DNA of 64,000 nt from Mnemiopsis leidyi (Eukaryota; Ctenophora; Tentaculata; Lobata; Bolinopsidae), in NCBI GenBank assembly GCA_000226015.1, contig JH153212.1, positions 60,570-124,569 of the forward strand, written 5' to 3'. Position numbers and translations under genes: made by a program. Shown piece after piece: positions 11,201 through 22,859 of this stretch; the stretch's first letter is position 1; every line of letters starts with the position of its first letter. The notes under the pieces are model-generated. The model did not search any database, had not been told where the DNA came from, and saw nothing but the letters and a program-made list of their open reading frames with translations.

Positions 11201-14200
11201 TGCGTCGCAAACCATGTATAGTAAAATCGTTCGATGTTTACCATATAACTACTTTTAGAATATTGTCAACAATTCCTTAACTTAAAATTAAATCCCTCAA
11301 GTTAACTGAATTTCTCCAAGACGACCAAGACCCAAGAGTGACGTCTATAAACATGCTGGCAAGAAATGCATTATTTCCATTCATGATCATCCAGTTAGTT
11401 CCCCTTTCCTCCTTCAACCTCACGACGGACGTTACAAAAGACCAGTACCACATGTATACTACTAGTAGTAGTACTACTAGTACTACTAGTACTACTAGTA
11501 GTACTAGTAGTACTACTGCTCCAGGACACCACTGTTACAGCGACAGTGTCGTATCTGAAGATTGCCCCGTGAAGTTTCAAGTGAGGACCATGCTTAAAAG
11601 AAGATGCGAAGACTACTGCAGAGCCATCAAATCTTGCAATGTTTTAACATTTGATAAAGTGAATCACATTTGTCGCCTTTACGATACTGCATGCACATTG
11701 GATGAAGGAAATGGAACTTGGGCCACCGCATACATTAAGTGCATCGAAGCAGCCAAAAAGGAATGTATTTCTTTGTCTGATTTCATACACAATGGTGGAA
11801 ACCTTAAAGATGTTTATTCGCCTAAATGTTTAGATATAAGTGTTTCAAACACTTCAAGCTTTAAATTGACCTGGACTACTTGTGGTGTCGATACAAAATG
11901 GACGATGAATTCAAAAAATCACGACGTAGATCAGCTAACCAGAATAAAACACTCAAAAACAAACCAGTGTCTAACAACAAAACGTGAGAATTACCTCTAT
12001 CTATCAATCCAATCCTGTACTGAACCGCTGATGACAAACTACTTTACTCTAATTTCAAACACTGTAGGTAAACTAACAAGTCCAGAGCAAAGTCTTTGCG
12101 GCATGGCGCTGCTGAAAGGGACTACCAAATACATCAACCATTGGCCGAGACCCAACTCGAAGGAAACCGTACAGCAGCATTTTACTTTTAATGTCGTCTC
12201 AGTAGCTGAGCCAACGAGACAACCTTGTGTAAGATTTCCCGTAATAAATGGAGACATTTTTGTCAATGATCTAATAACTGACCTTCCTATTTTTCTCCCT
12301 GGTGAATCTATAACAGTGAAATGTCACAAAGGCTTTGGAATCAAGAGAATCTCTTATGCAACTGAAGTGGTGGTTCTTTGTGGCAAGAAGAGTTGGGAAG
12401 ATCGTCATGCGAAATGTAGTAGAGTCGAATCTAAGGATATCTTAAGTGACGGGGTTGATAAGGATGGGGAAGAGAAGAACAGAAGAAGTATCAATACTAT
12501 AAATAGTCCACGTTTAATCATAGTCATAGTTGGTCTTGTGCTTATCATTTTCTTTCTCATCTTCCTTTGTGTGCATTATATGGATGTGGGCATCAAAATT
12601 GTTCAGACACCTCCCGAAGTCATTTGAGCTAAAAGGGACGTCAGAAATCTTAAAGGGGAGTCTGAATTCTGTTTTATGACGTGACTCAGTTTCCCGATAT
12701 TGGTTGGTCTTGTCCGACTTCTTATTTATTTTAAGTCAATGAATTCCTCCCCAGGATCAGGTCCATTTAAAATGGAAAATTTGTATAAAAGACGAATGGT
12801 TTATTTGTTTGATTGGAGTCTATTTTTAAAGCAGTTTAGGTTGACATCTATAATCTATAACATTTAAAATTTGTTGAGTTCCCATAATTAATTTGATTTT
12901 CTTCATTAAAACATGAATCCCCTATCGATCGCATATGTGAGTGTGTCCGAATTCAGAGCTAACGCGTAAAACGAAAATTCGTTTTATCAAAATGACTTAA
13001 ATTATGTTTAATTATTTACCGCAACATGATCTATTCTGTGTCCATAAGTTTCATTTACAATTTTCCATTGATGATCCAATTATATTTCATCAGTGGGACA
13101 GAGCCAGGGTGAAGACATAATAGTGCAGTCCTACAACGGGGAAAACAATACCTGGGACGTGATAGAGGAACCCGATCGGGGCCCCTACGATGTGCCGATA
13201 TCAGCTACCTCCAACAACGACATGGTTTACATACTGGGGGGCCAGGCTCCCACAGAGAACAGGTTAATAAGAGTTGATAATATCAATCAGCACAATTACA
13301 GAATTAGGTGTAAAAGTCTTTCATGAAATCTTTAAGTTTTGATTTAAATTCTGGTTTATGATGAGATCCAGATTCAAGAGATTTCATAGCTCATGTTTAT
13401 CACCTTGTGATACATGAAACAAGTATTTGATGATGATCGTAAAGGAAACTTTATCTACTAGTATAAGCTCAACTATAAGTCAATCCCACGTGCCCATCAG
13501 GCCAGAAGAGGGATCTATATTGTTCCGTTTCAATCCGAGTTTCGAGAATGCTACTGTTCTTCACCCACTTCCGACCTGCTGTATCAGTAAGTACCTTCTC
13601 TCCATTCTTTATCTTCAATCTTATCGCTTCACTTCATTCTCCGTCTTCAGTCTTCTCGCTTCACTTCATTCTACATCTTCAATTTTCTTGCTTGGGCTAT
13701 ACACTTTTTGTCTTCCCACATTTGTGTTGTCCTTTTTTCTTTTCAACATTTCTTGAATATCATATTTTTCTTCAAACTTTGAAACAGTCAAAGTTTCTGA
13801 AAAATCTTTTGTTGAAAGTTCGTGCAGCAAGCACTGCTCAATCAAGCAAAATCTTTGTCCGAATGTAGCAATCACACCTGATTGCTGAATTCTTGATACC
13901 CACATAGTGCTGTCCCAATACGAGCATCCTAGATTTTGACTTCTTCAGAAGCTTAGCAACAATTATTAATAACCAAGAATAGAAAAATCAATTTTCCTAG
14001 GAGGAGTTGTAATTGTTTTGTATCACGCAAATGCGTTGCAAAAATTTCAATGGTCAATCAATAGCACTTGGAAAATAAAGGAAAACCCATTAAATTACGT
14101 TTTCTATTGGTCAATGTACAACCAAGTTTTCATGTTTTATCTTAGGTTCCGAAGATAGAACTTAGAATTTCCGAAGATAGAACTTAGAAGTACTTTATAC

Positions 14201-14400
14201 TTTTATATAACCTCACAAAATATCACCCAGACGCAAAGCTGGTCTCGGTTCAAGACAAGGTATACAGTATTGGTGGTATCGAGAAGGGAGTGGTATTGGA
14301 CACGATCAACAAATACTGTCCCCTGTCAGATTCCTGGTCAGTCCTCGAGTGGAAATTTCCGTGGCACACCAAGCGGTACTCTGTAACTACTCATTCGTGA
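8260..14400 (+). CDS. BTB-BACK-kelch protein, nine exons
   Basis: Exons: 8260-8891, 8955-9158, 9315-9438, 9550-9672, 9834-9936, 10226-10339, 13094-13262, 13501-13586 and 14231-14400. They total exactly 575 codons (574 aa), normal for the family. Exon 1 carries the BTB domain (RRFCDIALKCQDKTLHAHKI, residues ~20-125) and most of the BACK domain; the later exons encode five to six kelch blades (VVGGDHSTG, YILGGQ, YSIGGIEKG). Such proteins usually serve as Cullin-3 substrate adaptors or actin-associated scaffolds. The first intron has no GT donor: only a GC-AG boundary (8892-8954) keeps the frame. Intron 6 (10340-13093) contains a complete separate gene. The last exon's end is triplicated downstream (14381-14570). 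AATAAA at 14740-14745 fits as poly(A) signal. Confidence 0.88.
11353..12627 (+). CDS. single-pass surface protein: Ser/Thr-rich stalk, PAN-like, ricin-like and Sushi domains (nested, intronless)
   Basis: The single exon encodes 424 aa and lies wholly inside intron 6 of the kelch gene, on the same strand. From the ATG at 11353 there is a hydrophobic leader, then a mucin-like Ser/Thr run (~35-58) coded by a TACTAG-type microsatellite. Next come a Cys-rich PAN/apple-like module (CEDYCRAIKSCNVLTF), a ricin-B-like region (KCLDIS, KTNQCLTT, IQSC), and a Sushi/CCP module with four cysteines (from CVRFPVINGDIF to RHAKC). A transmembrane helix (RLIIVIVGLVLIIFFLIFL) and a short cytoplasmic tail follow. 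This is a recognition or adhesion architecture; the ligand is unknown. PAN and ricin calls rest on cysteine/Trp spacing and are moderate; Sushi and TM are clear. ATTAAA at 12905 is a possible poly(A) signal. Confidence 0.75.
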   Translation: MLARNALFPFMIIQLVPLSSFNLTTDVTKDQYHMYTTSSSTTSTTSTTSSTSSTTAPGHHCYSDSVVSEDCPVKFQVRTMLKRRCEDYCRAIKSCNVLTFDKVNHICRLYDTACTLDEGNGTWATAYIKCIEAAKKECISLSDFIHNGGNLKDVYSPKCLDISVSNTSSFKLTWTTCGVDTKWTMNSKNHDVDQLTRIKHSKTNQCLTTKRENYLYLSIQSCTEPLMTNYFTLISNTVGKLTSPEQSLCGMALLKGTTKYINHWPRPNSKETVQQHFTFNVVSVAEPTRQPCVRFPVINGDIFVNDLITDLPIFLPGESITVKCHKGFGIKRISYATEVVVLCGKKSWEDRHAKCSRVESKDILSDGVDKDGEEKNRRSINTINSPRLIIVIVGLVLIIFFLIFLCVHYMDVGIKIVQTPPEVI

Positions 14401-14572
14401 GGAAAGCTAGATTGGGACGGGATTAGAAAAGGAAGCACCATAAGAACTCAGTGTAACTACTCATATTCGTGAGGATAGCTAGATTGTGGCAGGATTATAG
14501 AAAAGGAAGCATCATAAGAACTCAGTGTAACGGATAGCTAGATTGTGGCAGGATTAGAAAAGGAAGCATTAA
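14381..14572 (+). repeat. tandem triplication of the kelch terminal exon edge
   Basis: Two ~72-bp units and a shorter third begin CTGTAACTACTCAT.TTCGTGAGG and run through AGCTAGATTG..GGATTA.AAAAGGAAGCA..ATAAGAACTCAG. The first unit contains the last coding bases and stop codon of the kelch gene. The GTGAGG inside could also act as a splice donor. Confidence 0.75.
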
Positions 14573-15210
14573 AAATCATTTTGATCCCGTTACATTGTCG
14601 CTGGACTATATTAAATGTAATGAGAACTGAGAAATTGCGATTACTTTTTTACAAAGGTTACTTAGGGCAATTTTGTATATTCAAAAAGTGGTTTTTTGGT
14701 GAATAACGAACAGCTTTTGCCCCTGAACTTTGATTTTGTAATAAAAGTAAGGAATTGCTAAGTGAAAGATGTAAATATGTTAAATTACATATGATATTAA
14801 GTGGTTAGAACTTGCAGCCATCATAATGCAATTTATAGATTTAACAGCATATATTATCACTTTTAGTATCGGTTATTGTGTCTTTAAAATCATAAAAGCG
14901 TGTGCGGTGGTCAAGTCAGTAAGAATGAACAGCTCATTTAACGAATATGTAGTCTTCCGTAAGTTAATCTTCGATTATGTAATTATCTGCAAGTACATAA
15001 AGTCTCGGCCTGTGCCCCTGTTTAAATTCACTGTGCTTGTAAAGTTCAATTGTCCTGCTTGATAAGCTGAAGAATGTATATGATTTTTGTTCTTTCCTTA
15101 GCGAATTTATTTTTTCGACGAGTATGTTTCAAGCAGTTTGATTTCTGAATGATTCTTAAAGCAATGAGTTTTTTATTTGCTTGATTTGCCTGAAACTTAA
15201 GATTCTTATA
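14573..15210. other. kelch 3' flank and spacer to the coiled-coil gene
   Basis: Contains AATAAA at 14740-14745, which suits the kelch transcript. The remainder is AT-rich. A short frame at 14826-15062 has no family features and I do not call it. Confidence 0.45.
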
Positions 15211-16596
15211 ATGACGAAAATCAACTATCGAACCGAGTATAAAGCTGCAAAAGCACAAATTTCCGAGTTGCAAAACCAGATATCGACGTTAAAGGACCGG
15301 CTAGATGTTCTTCGCAAGGCAAAGAACCAAACCATCCTCAAAACAGAAATCGTCAACAGAAACATTACAGAACCAGTGTTTGGACAAGGACCACAAATAC
15401 ATAATGAAATTCATGTTCCAGCCGAACACATGGTAACTTCTAGAGATGTATCAGTAAACACAGATCCGATAAAAGAAGAAGTGCCCCCACCTCCACCTAA
15501 ACCTGCTTCACCTGTTCTTCCAAAACGAATACAGCGAAAACGAGTGAAAGAGAATTGGTCTCAATGTGTTGTATTTACAGCAAACAAAGTGTGTCAAGTA
15601 TCTTTCGTGCAGACCTGTCACTGCGAAGGCCTTATCAGCAGCACAGACACAAGTCCCAATCCTAAATCAAACTCACCCACTGCTCCTGCTAAAACCCCCA
15701 TCAGCTTCCCCTCCATCCCCAACCCGAGCAATCACGTGGGGGTGCGATCAAACGTTTCAACACCAGCCCCCACCGGGGAAATCAGGACTATCAGCCGGAT
15801 GAAAACACGGGACTTCATTTCCTCCGAGAGTCACGCCGCCGAGATAGCTGCAGTGGAATCTGCTTTCCGTGCAGAGAGGGAGAAGCTGATGAACATCCAC
15901 TCTCGAGAGGTGGCAGCTCTGAAGGAGACTATTGGCAGCATGACAGTATCGCTCAAGGCAGCGGTGGAAGAGAATGTGAAACAAACGATCAATGCTCCGA
16001 ACGGAGCTTCTGTGTTCCATCTGTATGCGGAGGAGAAGAAGCGGATGGAGGAACAGGTGAGTTATGAGAACTTTTAAAAGCTGGTGATTTTTGCTAATTG
16101 ATTAGAATCATGATGGTGAATGGATTCGAAATAGAAATCGCTCTTGGGTCAACTCAAATTCTAAATCGTTACTCGAAGTTAACCTTCTAGAGAGCGATCA
16201 TGTTGATGGATAATACTGTTCCTTGATCAGGTAAGGCATATCAATCAAGAAAACCACAAGCTGAGAGCTAAAGTGAAGAAGCTCAGCCAGGTCGGTACAG
16301 ACAATCTGGGAGTGTATATGAACATTTTTCCGCGATTTCTGTAGCACTAGATATAAAGTAGAGTCTGCTGAGATGCAATAAGTTAGATCTAACGACCAAT
16401 AACAGTAGACTATTTCATTATTCCTTGACTCCTGCAAGTCATCTTAAAGTCATACCTTTAACCCTTTCAGGATCTGAAAGACCAAGAAGAAGAGGCGGAA
16501 GCTGCAGAAGAGAGTTTCAAGAAGCACTATGTAGAAACTTGGGATGAGCAATATAGAGCATGGATGACAAAAACTGAAGCTAAAATGAACTTTTGA
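15211..16596 (+). CDS. coiled-coil protein with proline-rich centre, unrecognised
   Basis: Three exons, 15211-16056, 16231-16290 and 16471-16596, give 343 aa with phase-0 junctions and canonical GT-AG sites. The chosen ATG opens MTKINYRTEYKAAKAQ; an in-frame stop lies just upstream in the leader. Residues ~5-45 form a short coiled coil. The middle has a PPPPPKP motif (~92-98), a basic patch (KRIQRKRVKENW) and low-complexity Ser/Pro/Asn. Residues ~195-343 form a long charged coiled coil ending in KKHYVETWDEQYRAWMTKTE. There is no signal peptide or TM helix, so it is probably intracellular, perhaps cytoskeletal. I do not recognise the family. AATAAA at 16841-16846 is its likely poly(A) signal. 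Confidence 0.75.
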
Positions 16597-16976
16597 GAAG
16601 TTCTAATGAAAATATGCAAACCTTTTTGATAAAGAATGCAAAGCATTTACCATTTGCAGCCACCGATGAATTGAAAATATATAATGAATATGGTGAAAAG
16701 GTTTCTGTATTTCAATGAAAATGATTGTTTTAGCTAAGGATTCCAGTTCTTAATTTGATAGAACTTGATTTCAAAGGAAAGTAGCTCTCTCTTATTTTTT
16801 GAAAAAAATATGTTTATTCATCAACACTCAAATTTGACGAAATAAAAAACACTGAGTTAGTGAGTTCTGATCGATATTCTGATTGAAGTTCTTTTGACAG
16901 TTCTAGTTAAACCTTAATTCTGTCAAGTCTGATTATTCTATCCGTCTATACACAAATACATAATTATACTTGAGCT
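16597..16976. terminator. convergent 3' ends with crossed poly(A) signals
   Basis: The plus-strand AATAAA for the coiled-coil gene is at 16841-16846. A minus-strand AATAAA for the GalNAc-transferase is at 16818-16813, closer to the other gene. If both are used, the two mature transcripts overlap by tens of bases in antisense orientation. Confidence 0.45.
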
Positions 16977-19900
16977 TCAAAAGTCAAAATCGTCTTGACT
17001 GTAAATGTTAGTGAAAGTAAACATTTGGTGAGCTGAACCATCGCAGTGATCGAGGAACAGTTTGGGTTTGGAGGGATCACCAACTGACAGACACAATTGT
17101 GACTCTGCGTGGATGATCTGCTGGGTCTGGAAATAGTTTTACGGTTAACAGGCCAGATCATAAAGGGTTGGTGAAAATTATGCCGAGTTAAAGTTAGGAA
17201 ATCTTCATGTGAAGTAAAAGTCGATATTTCATGTAAACAAGCACATACCGCACTGTAATGCCATTTCTGATTGCCACCCAATCCATGGCAGGGCCACAAA
17301 GACACTCTCTTAAAAGCCCTGGAATTCGCATCAGGAACAGATGCGTCCAGGCAATTTTCCAAGGAAATTATTTCATAATTTTTGGAATACATCCACACCT
17401 GAAATGAAACATATAGGATTGATATTTGTTCGGATTTGAATCGGAGCTTTCTTAAGACTCCTCGAGTACGTAAAGTTCGATAGTCGGAATAACCTTTAAA
17501 TGTTTCGAGGCAACTGTAGTTGTAGTTTTTTAGATGGCTTAGAAAACCTATAAGAGTCCCGAAGATTAAATTCAATTTCTCTGTATGCCGTAGGTGCTCC
17601 AGAGCAACACTTACTTGGTTCGTGTACCCGGGTTCCCGTTTAGGCAGACATCTATAGTGACTAACTGTGTCGTTGGCTTTTCTAAATCCTAGTGTATCCA
17701 CACACTGGCCTATTTTGTTGTTCCGAATCTGCACAGAATAGAATTAATATAAGCATCTTGTTTGGGCACTTCATCAAATAAGTGAAGATACACGCCTACA
17801 TAATATTGTAACTGGTAGGGTCTCTGTTCAATTTATTCCCTTCATTGGTATGCACTATGCGCATCTTAAACACTCTACGCACCGTCGAAATAAAAAACAG
17901 ATTTCTATAGAAAGTAGCAATCTTTACTTACTTGACCGGAAGCCAATAACCGTTTCTCAGTCGGCAACATGGGTAACAAGTTCTCCAAGTACCAATCGAA
18001 AGACTTGCAGTTCAACCTCTTGCGGAGGTTAACTCGAGAAGATATGTCCCCGATGTCAATGTCCCTGGCATGAGGGACGAATCTGTAAAACAGTTCTTTG
18101 TGTCCATCTAGCCACACCTGCAAGGTTGTTGAATTGACAATCTGTTAACCAGGAGTCAGGACCAGATAAGACTGTTTCAATAAATCATTTCAATATGTTC
18201 TTGTTTGGGATTAAAACTTGGGCAGAGACACAATCACATGTTGATTTTAAGGGAGACCTATACAAGGAATTGGGTATACACAACCTTCTTGAGCACCTGT
18301 ACTAACCTCGACTGCCCTGGCATAGTTTCTGTGCAAGGTGAGAATCTGGCTCTCACCCCCGAAATTGTAGGGTGCTCTGTCTCTGAATATGTGACCAACT
18401 CTCGAACAGGGCAGCGACAAGAGTCTGCCTCCGCACATCCAAATCTAAAGAGTTACAATTTAATATGCTACAAACAAAAATGTGCAATAACAAACGGTGG
18501 AAGGTCATATAGTTTGGTGAGAGGGGTAATTGGGGCCAATGGATCTACTCAATGGAACAAATGGATGCTCTAATTGCGCCAATGGCTATGTGGCGAGTGG
18601 TCCCAATGGTGGTCCCAATGACCATTGGATCCATTATAGTGAAACCACTTGATCCAATCAATGGCTATGCTAAATTCACGGTCACTATGAATGGATCATT
18701 TTAAATCCCAGATGGAGACAATTTGTTGCCGATATGTTTTTTCGAAAAGTCATCGATTCACTTTCACAATCAGTTCTACTTACGCGGAAACTCATCTCCA
18801 TATTTTCTCCACCCCAAATGTTCATGTCAGTATCGTAAGTGCCGATCTCCTCGAAGTACGACCGATCTATAGCAAACAGTCCCCCTGCCATCACAGGTGC
18901 TCTGAATAAGTTCATTCAATTCATTCAAGTTATGCAAAGTTTAGTGTACTTATACTATACTTTACGTATACTTAGTGTACTTATACTTTACTGTACTTAT
19001 ACTTTACTTTTACTTTAGAAAGAAACAGCTAAAACTCTTTCAAAGATTCAACACTTATAAGTTATAACGTCCGATTCTGAATGAAATATCTGCCACCATC
19101 TTTTCTTAGGAGTAAACGGATGTTGAACCTAAATAAGTCAATGCATATTCGTGAGGGTAATTTTCCTTACATAAGGGGTTCAGTAAGATTCTTCTGTTCC
19201 CTCAGCTGCCAGTAAAACGTAAAACTCCAGTCAAAGGCTCCGACCTGCCAATTAGAATTGTTAGTTGATGGCGTTTTCATTAGACTTGAGAATTAGATAT
19301 AAACGCTACTAGTACCATTGCGATTAGAGGAATTACAATCCATTAAAATTGACCATCAAGCGACAAGAAATTGTCAACAACTTATTTCTCAATACCTGAT
19401 CCTATTATTGGTGACTACATATTACTGAGCATATAAAAAATAAATCGTTTACTTGTGGCCTAAAATCTCGAACCTGTGGATTAGCTTGTCTGTACTCGAA
19501 GGTATCGTACATGATCACATCGATGATGGGGCTTGGAACTGTGCTTCTGTCTTTCTTTACTTCGTAGAGGAGAGGTTCTACCCACCCACTGTTGCACTAA
19601 AGGGTATTTGCGATTTTAGTTTTACGGTATCTTTTCATGTGTTGTCATCGTTATACTAATGACAATTTATTTGCTGTCCTGGTAATCGAGGTTCTTCTTT
19701 AAAGGCTTCCTTAATTGCATATTGTTTGGGAACTTTATCAAATAATTAAATGCATAGTCTAAAGCCTTATCACCCATAATAAGTACATGATTTACAGATT
19801 GTACCTGCAATAAAATTTACAAAACTAAATTTACAGTAAAAGAAAGAAATATTTTTACCTCACAATGACTGTCGAGGAATATCATGACTTCCCCTGTCGC

Positions 19901-21761
19901 CCTGGACGCTCCAAAAAGCCTTGCTTTAATCAAGCCACTCCTCTTAGGTAGCCGTATGTGACTTGTTTTTACCAACTTGCTGATTTCCAAGTCTAGAGTC
20001 TTCAGTTCACCTAGCAATAATGGTTCCCATAGATTCGAAATAAATATTGACATTAAATGTTGGATCAACAGATGCCATGGCAATGCATAATTGCATATAC
20101 ATTAATTCTTTCATATGACCAATTTCTTAATCTAAGTCACTTTTATAGCATTCAACAATCTACGCGAAAGGAAGTAACTAAATCGATTATAGTTAACGGT
20201 ATATGATCCTTTAAGTCAATAGACTCAAGGCGCTTTTTTCTCTTGGAAGAAGTTTGTTAGGTTATCTAATTAGGTTTAAGCTTCAAGCTAAGATTTTAAA
20301 CTAAATTTATCCCTGGTAGTTTATTATCAGTAGTCAATACCTAAAGAGATATTGACTACTGATAGAGGAGAAGCTATGATGAATGCCAATAATTTCATAC
20401 TAAAAAGGAAATGAACAGAAACCGTAACTAACCGTCATCACTAAAGTCGTCCACCAGGATTATTTCTTTAAGAAGATGAGGAGGGGTCTTATCAAGTACA
20501 CTATACACAGTTCGCAGTAAAACAGTGAGAGCCTCGTTGTGGAACACGATTATTACACTGGCAACAGGAAGGTTATGTGGGTAGAGCAGCTCTGCACATC
20601 TGGAGATATGGAGGGGGTTGAAAAGTTGTTAAGGCTATGGTGTACTTTTGTCCTATGATAAATTGATAAAACATCAATTGATTTGGATGAACATGAACAT
20701 AACTTGTTAATAGCTGCCTATGTAGGCTAAGACCCTTTTTTAGCCAACATATTCAGATCAACAGAAGGAATTGTGAAAAAAAGTTGTAAAAGAACCAATA
20801 AAGAAGTGTAACTTCCTGGACGATATACACTGTATATCGTATATATTATACAGATACTTTCCAAAAGATGCCATTAAGAGATGCCATGGAATGATAATGT
20901 TTAGAAATGCGATGAGGAGGTAAATTCCCTCGCACTTGCATATGTTTTTCATTAAAATTGTAACTCTAAAAGACAGGTTTTACCTTTATTCATGCAGCTG
21001 CATCACTGCACTTACCCTTCTGATCTGGTATCAGGAATTTTTCTGTTTAAGGGAGTTTGGTCACTTTTGAAGGAGTTAAACCGATGTTTCCTCATAGCCA
21101 AATCTGTTAAGCTCTTCTTTTCCTTCGTGGCTACGTGACGTTTATAAAACGGTCCGTACACCGGTTGAGCGTCTTGAACACCCGCATACGACAATTCGAA
21201 ATAATCAAAATTGAACAAATTCGCATACAGAATGAAAAACACTGTCCATGTAGCAAGGATCATACCCGAGGCCCACAAAAATTTGCCGTGAGTTTTAACA
21301 TGCGGTTTTAGGTATGCAGCATAATGTTTTGACATTGTCCCATATTGCTTTTTTACAAGAACCCTCACAGGTCTTAATTGATCATTATTCGTATACTTGA
21401 CAACTGCCGACCACAGAAACTGTCTTAACGCAGAACATTGCATGATTAAAATTACTCTAAGAGCTTTGCAGATGACGCCCAAATCGCTAACTGCCTTTTT
21501 AGCATCTTCAATCTGCTTTCCATCCAGCACATTAGAAACATGATCAGTCAGATCATGATCGCTTGATACCCCAGGACTAGACTCGTTTGATGATGAATCG
21601 TTATCACTTTTTTGCTCTGGATCCTCTTGGTCGGCCCTAATCTGGGCTGGCTCTGTAGCGTCCTCCACGGTTATAATCTCAAGGCTATCAGGGGAGTCTG
21701 GAGAGATATCCTCATTACCTGATGAGGACTCCTGGTCGGGCACTTCTGAGGGCTCCAACAT
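16977..21761 (-). CDS. polypeptide N-acetylgalactosaminyltransferase with long cytosolic tail
   Basis: The enzyme starts mucin-type O-glycosylation in the Golgi by moving GalNAc from UDP-GalNAc to Ser/Thr. Exons: 21761-21016, 20599-20433, 20010-19859, 19596-19474, 19244-19171, 18901-18784, 18444-18307, 18117-17932, 17728-17615, 17398-17249 and 17126-16977. All phases close to 706 codons (705 aa). Motifs in order: [28 protein letters not shown], the DxH metal site in FLDSHCE (~351), a Gal/GalNAc-T motif ([14 protein letters not shown] to [13 protein letters not shown]), [10 protein letters not shown], then a C-terminal ricin-B lectin domain (~570-700). The signal anchor is at ~161-183 ([20 protein letters not shown]). 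The ~160-residue acidic Ser-rich tail before it is unusual, because family tails are normally short. The ATG is the first in frame and in-frame upstream extension is not supported. Confidence 0.93.
18925..19015. repeat. short TTATACTTTAC-type repeat in a GalNAc-T intron
   Basis: A few degenerate copies of CTTATACTTTACTGTA lie in the intron between the exons at 19244-19171 and 18901-18784. No function is suggested. Confidence 0.5.
20325..20364. repeat. perfect 15-bp inverted repeat in a GalNAc-T intron
   Basis: TATCAGTAGTCAATA (20325-20339) and its exact complement (20350-20364) are separated by a 10-nt loop. The stem is too short for a typical microRNA precursor unless imperfect pairing extends it. 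It may be a remnant of a small DNA transposon. Confidence 0.6.
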
Positions 21762-22859
21762 CTGGGCGCGAGCTTAGGTGGAGGATTAGGGATCCAAGTT
21801 GTTGTTAAGTTGGATGTTTGCTTTGCCCTCCTGAGCCCTGATAAGGATAACATGGTCGAATAGAAAAAAAAATCATAACGGTCGAGAATTCAGAGGTCTG
21901 ACTACTAGTGGTCAAAACAACGGTTTTTGTGTCTTTATTTATAATGCCAATGTTCATGCACTGTATAAATTCTCTGATTTCCGGCCAAAGCCTGCTTGAT
22001 AGTATTTTGGAAGAGAGAAAACTGTTCAGTTGAAAGTTAGGAAAAAATTGGAAGTTAGGAAAAGATTGGTATTCCAGCATCGGCACTATCTATTTGTTCT
22101 GCTCTCATAACAGATATACAAATGAAACACTCGAATCTCGTATCTAAAAGCACTTAAAAAGACCTGTAATATCAGGCACGAATTTCATCTATTTGGTAAA
22201 TACAAAATGCAGACCGTCAAAAAATCAATTGCAATCAAATACCAAAAAGTCTAGAAACAAAACGGACAAAACTACCCAAACTACATGTACCCAATCAGAA
22301 CACACATCCCAAACACAGTACACTACACACAGCTGTAGTAGTGCGATATAGCTCCTCTGTCCCAGTGCCATCACTTCATGATGCTGATGTGGGTTCAGCA
22401 ACGTGAGGCTGTGTGTACTGAGTGGTCCTGTACATTGGGGGTTGCTATGCGACCCTACCGTGCCTTATAAGAAGTGTGTATACAGTATAGCTGTCCACAT
22501 TTCGTGTGGGGTAATTATATTTAACGCAACATTTGATTTGTTTTTAGGTCTTTCAGCAAAAATTGTAATCTTTTACAAAATAACTATGGCTCACGGCTAA
22601 GCACAAAATTCTAAAAATTAGATTTCTGAAATATCATAAATTTTGAAGGTAAACGAAATAAAACTCAATCATGTCATAAAAATCTGCAATAGAAATTATA
22701 CACATTTTGCAATATCATTTCTGATAGTCATAGACACCGTTTTGGCGTTATACAAAACCGACTTATAGACTTACGGACATACAGCCGTATAAGGACCTTG
22801 GGCAATGTCAACGACTCCTTAGCAGCTCGGCAGCTGTTTAGCACCATGTAGCAGCAATA
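21762..22859. other. spacer between GalNAc-transferase and GPCR
   Basis: About 1.1 kb of AT-rich sequence that should contain the GalNAc-transferase promoter and the GPCR 3' UTR. No exon or motif stands out. A GGAAGTTAGGAAA pair near 22030-22065 is a small direct repeat. Confidence 0.4.
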
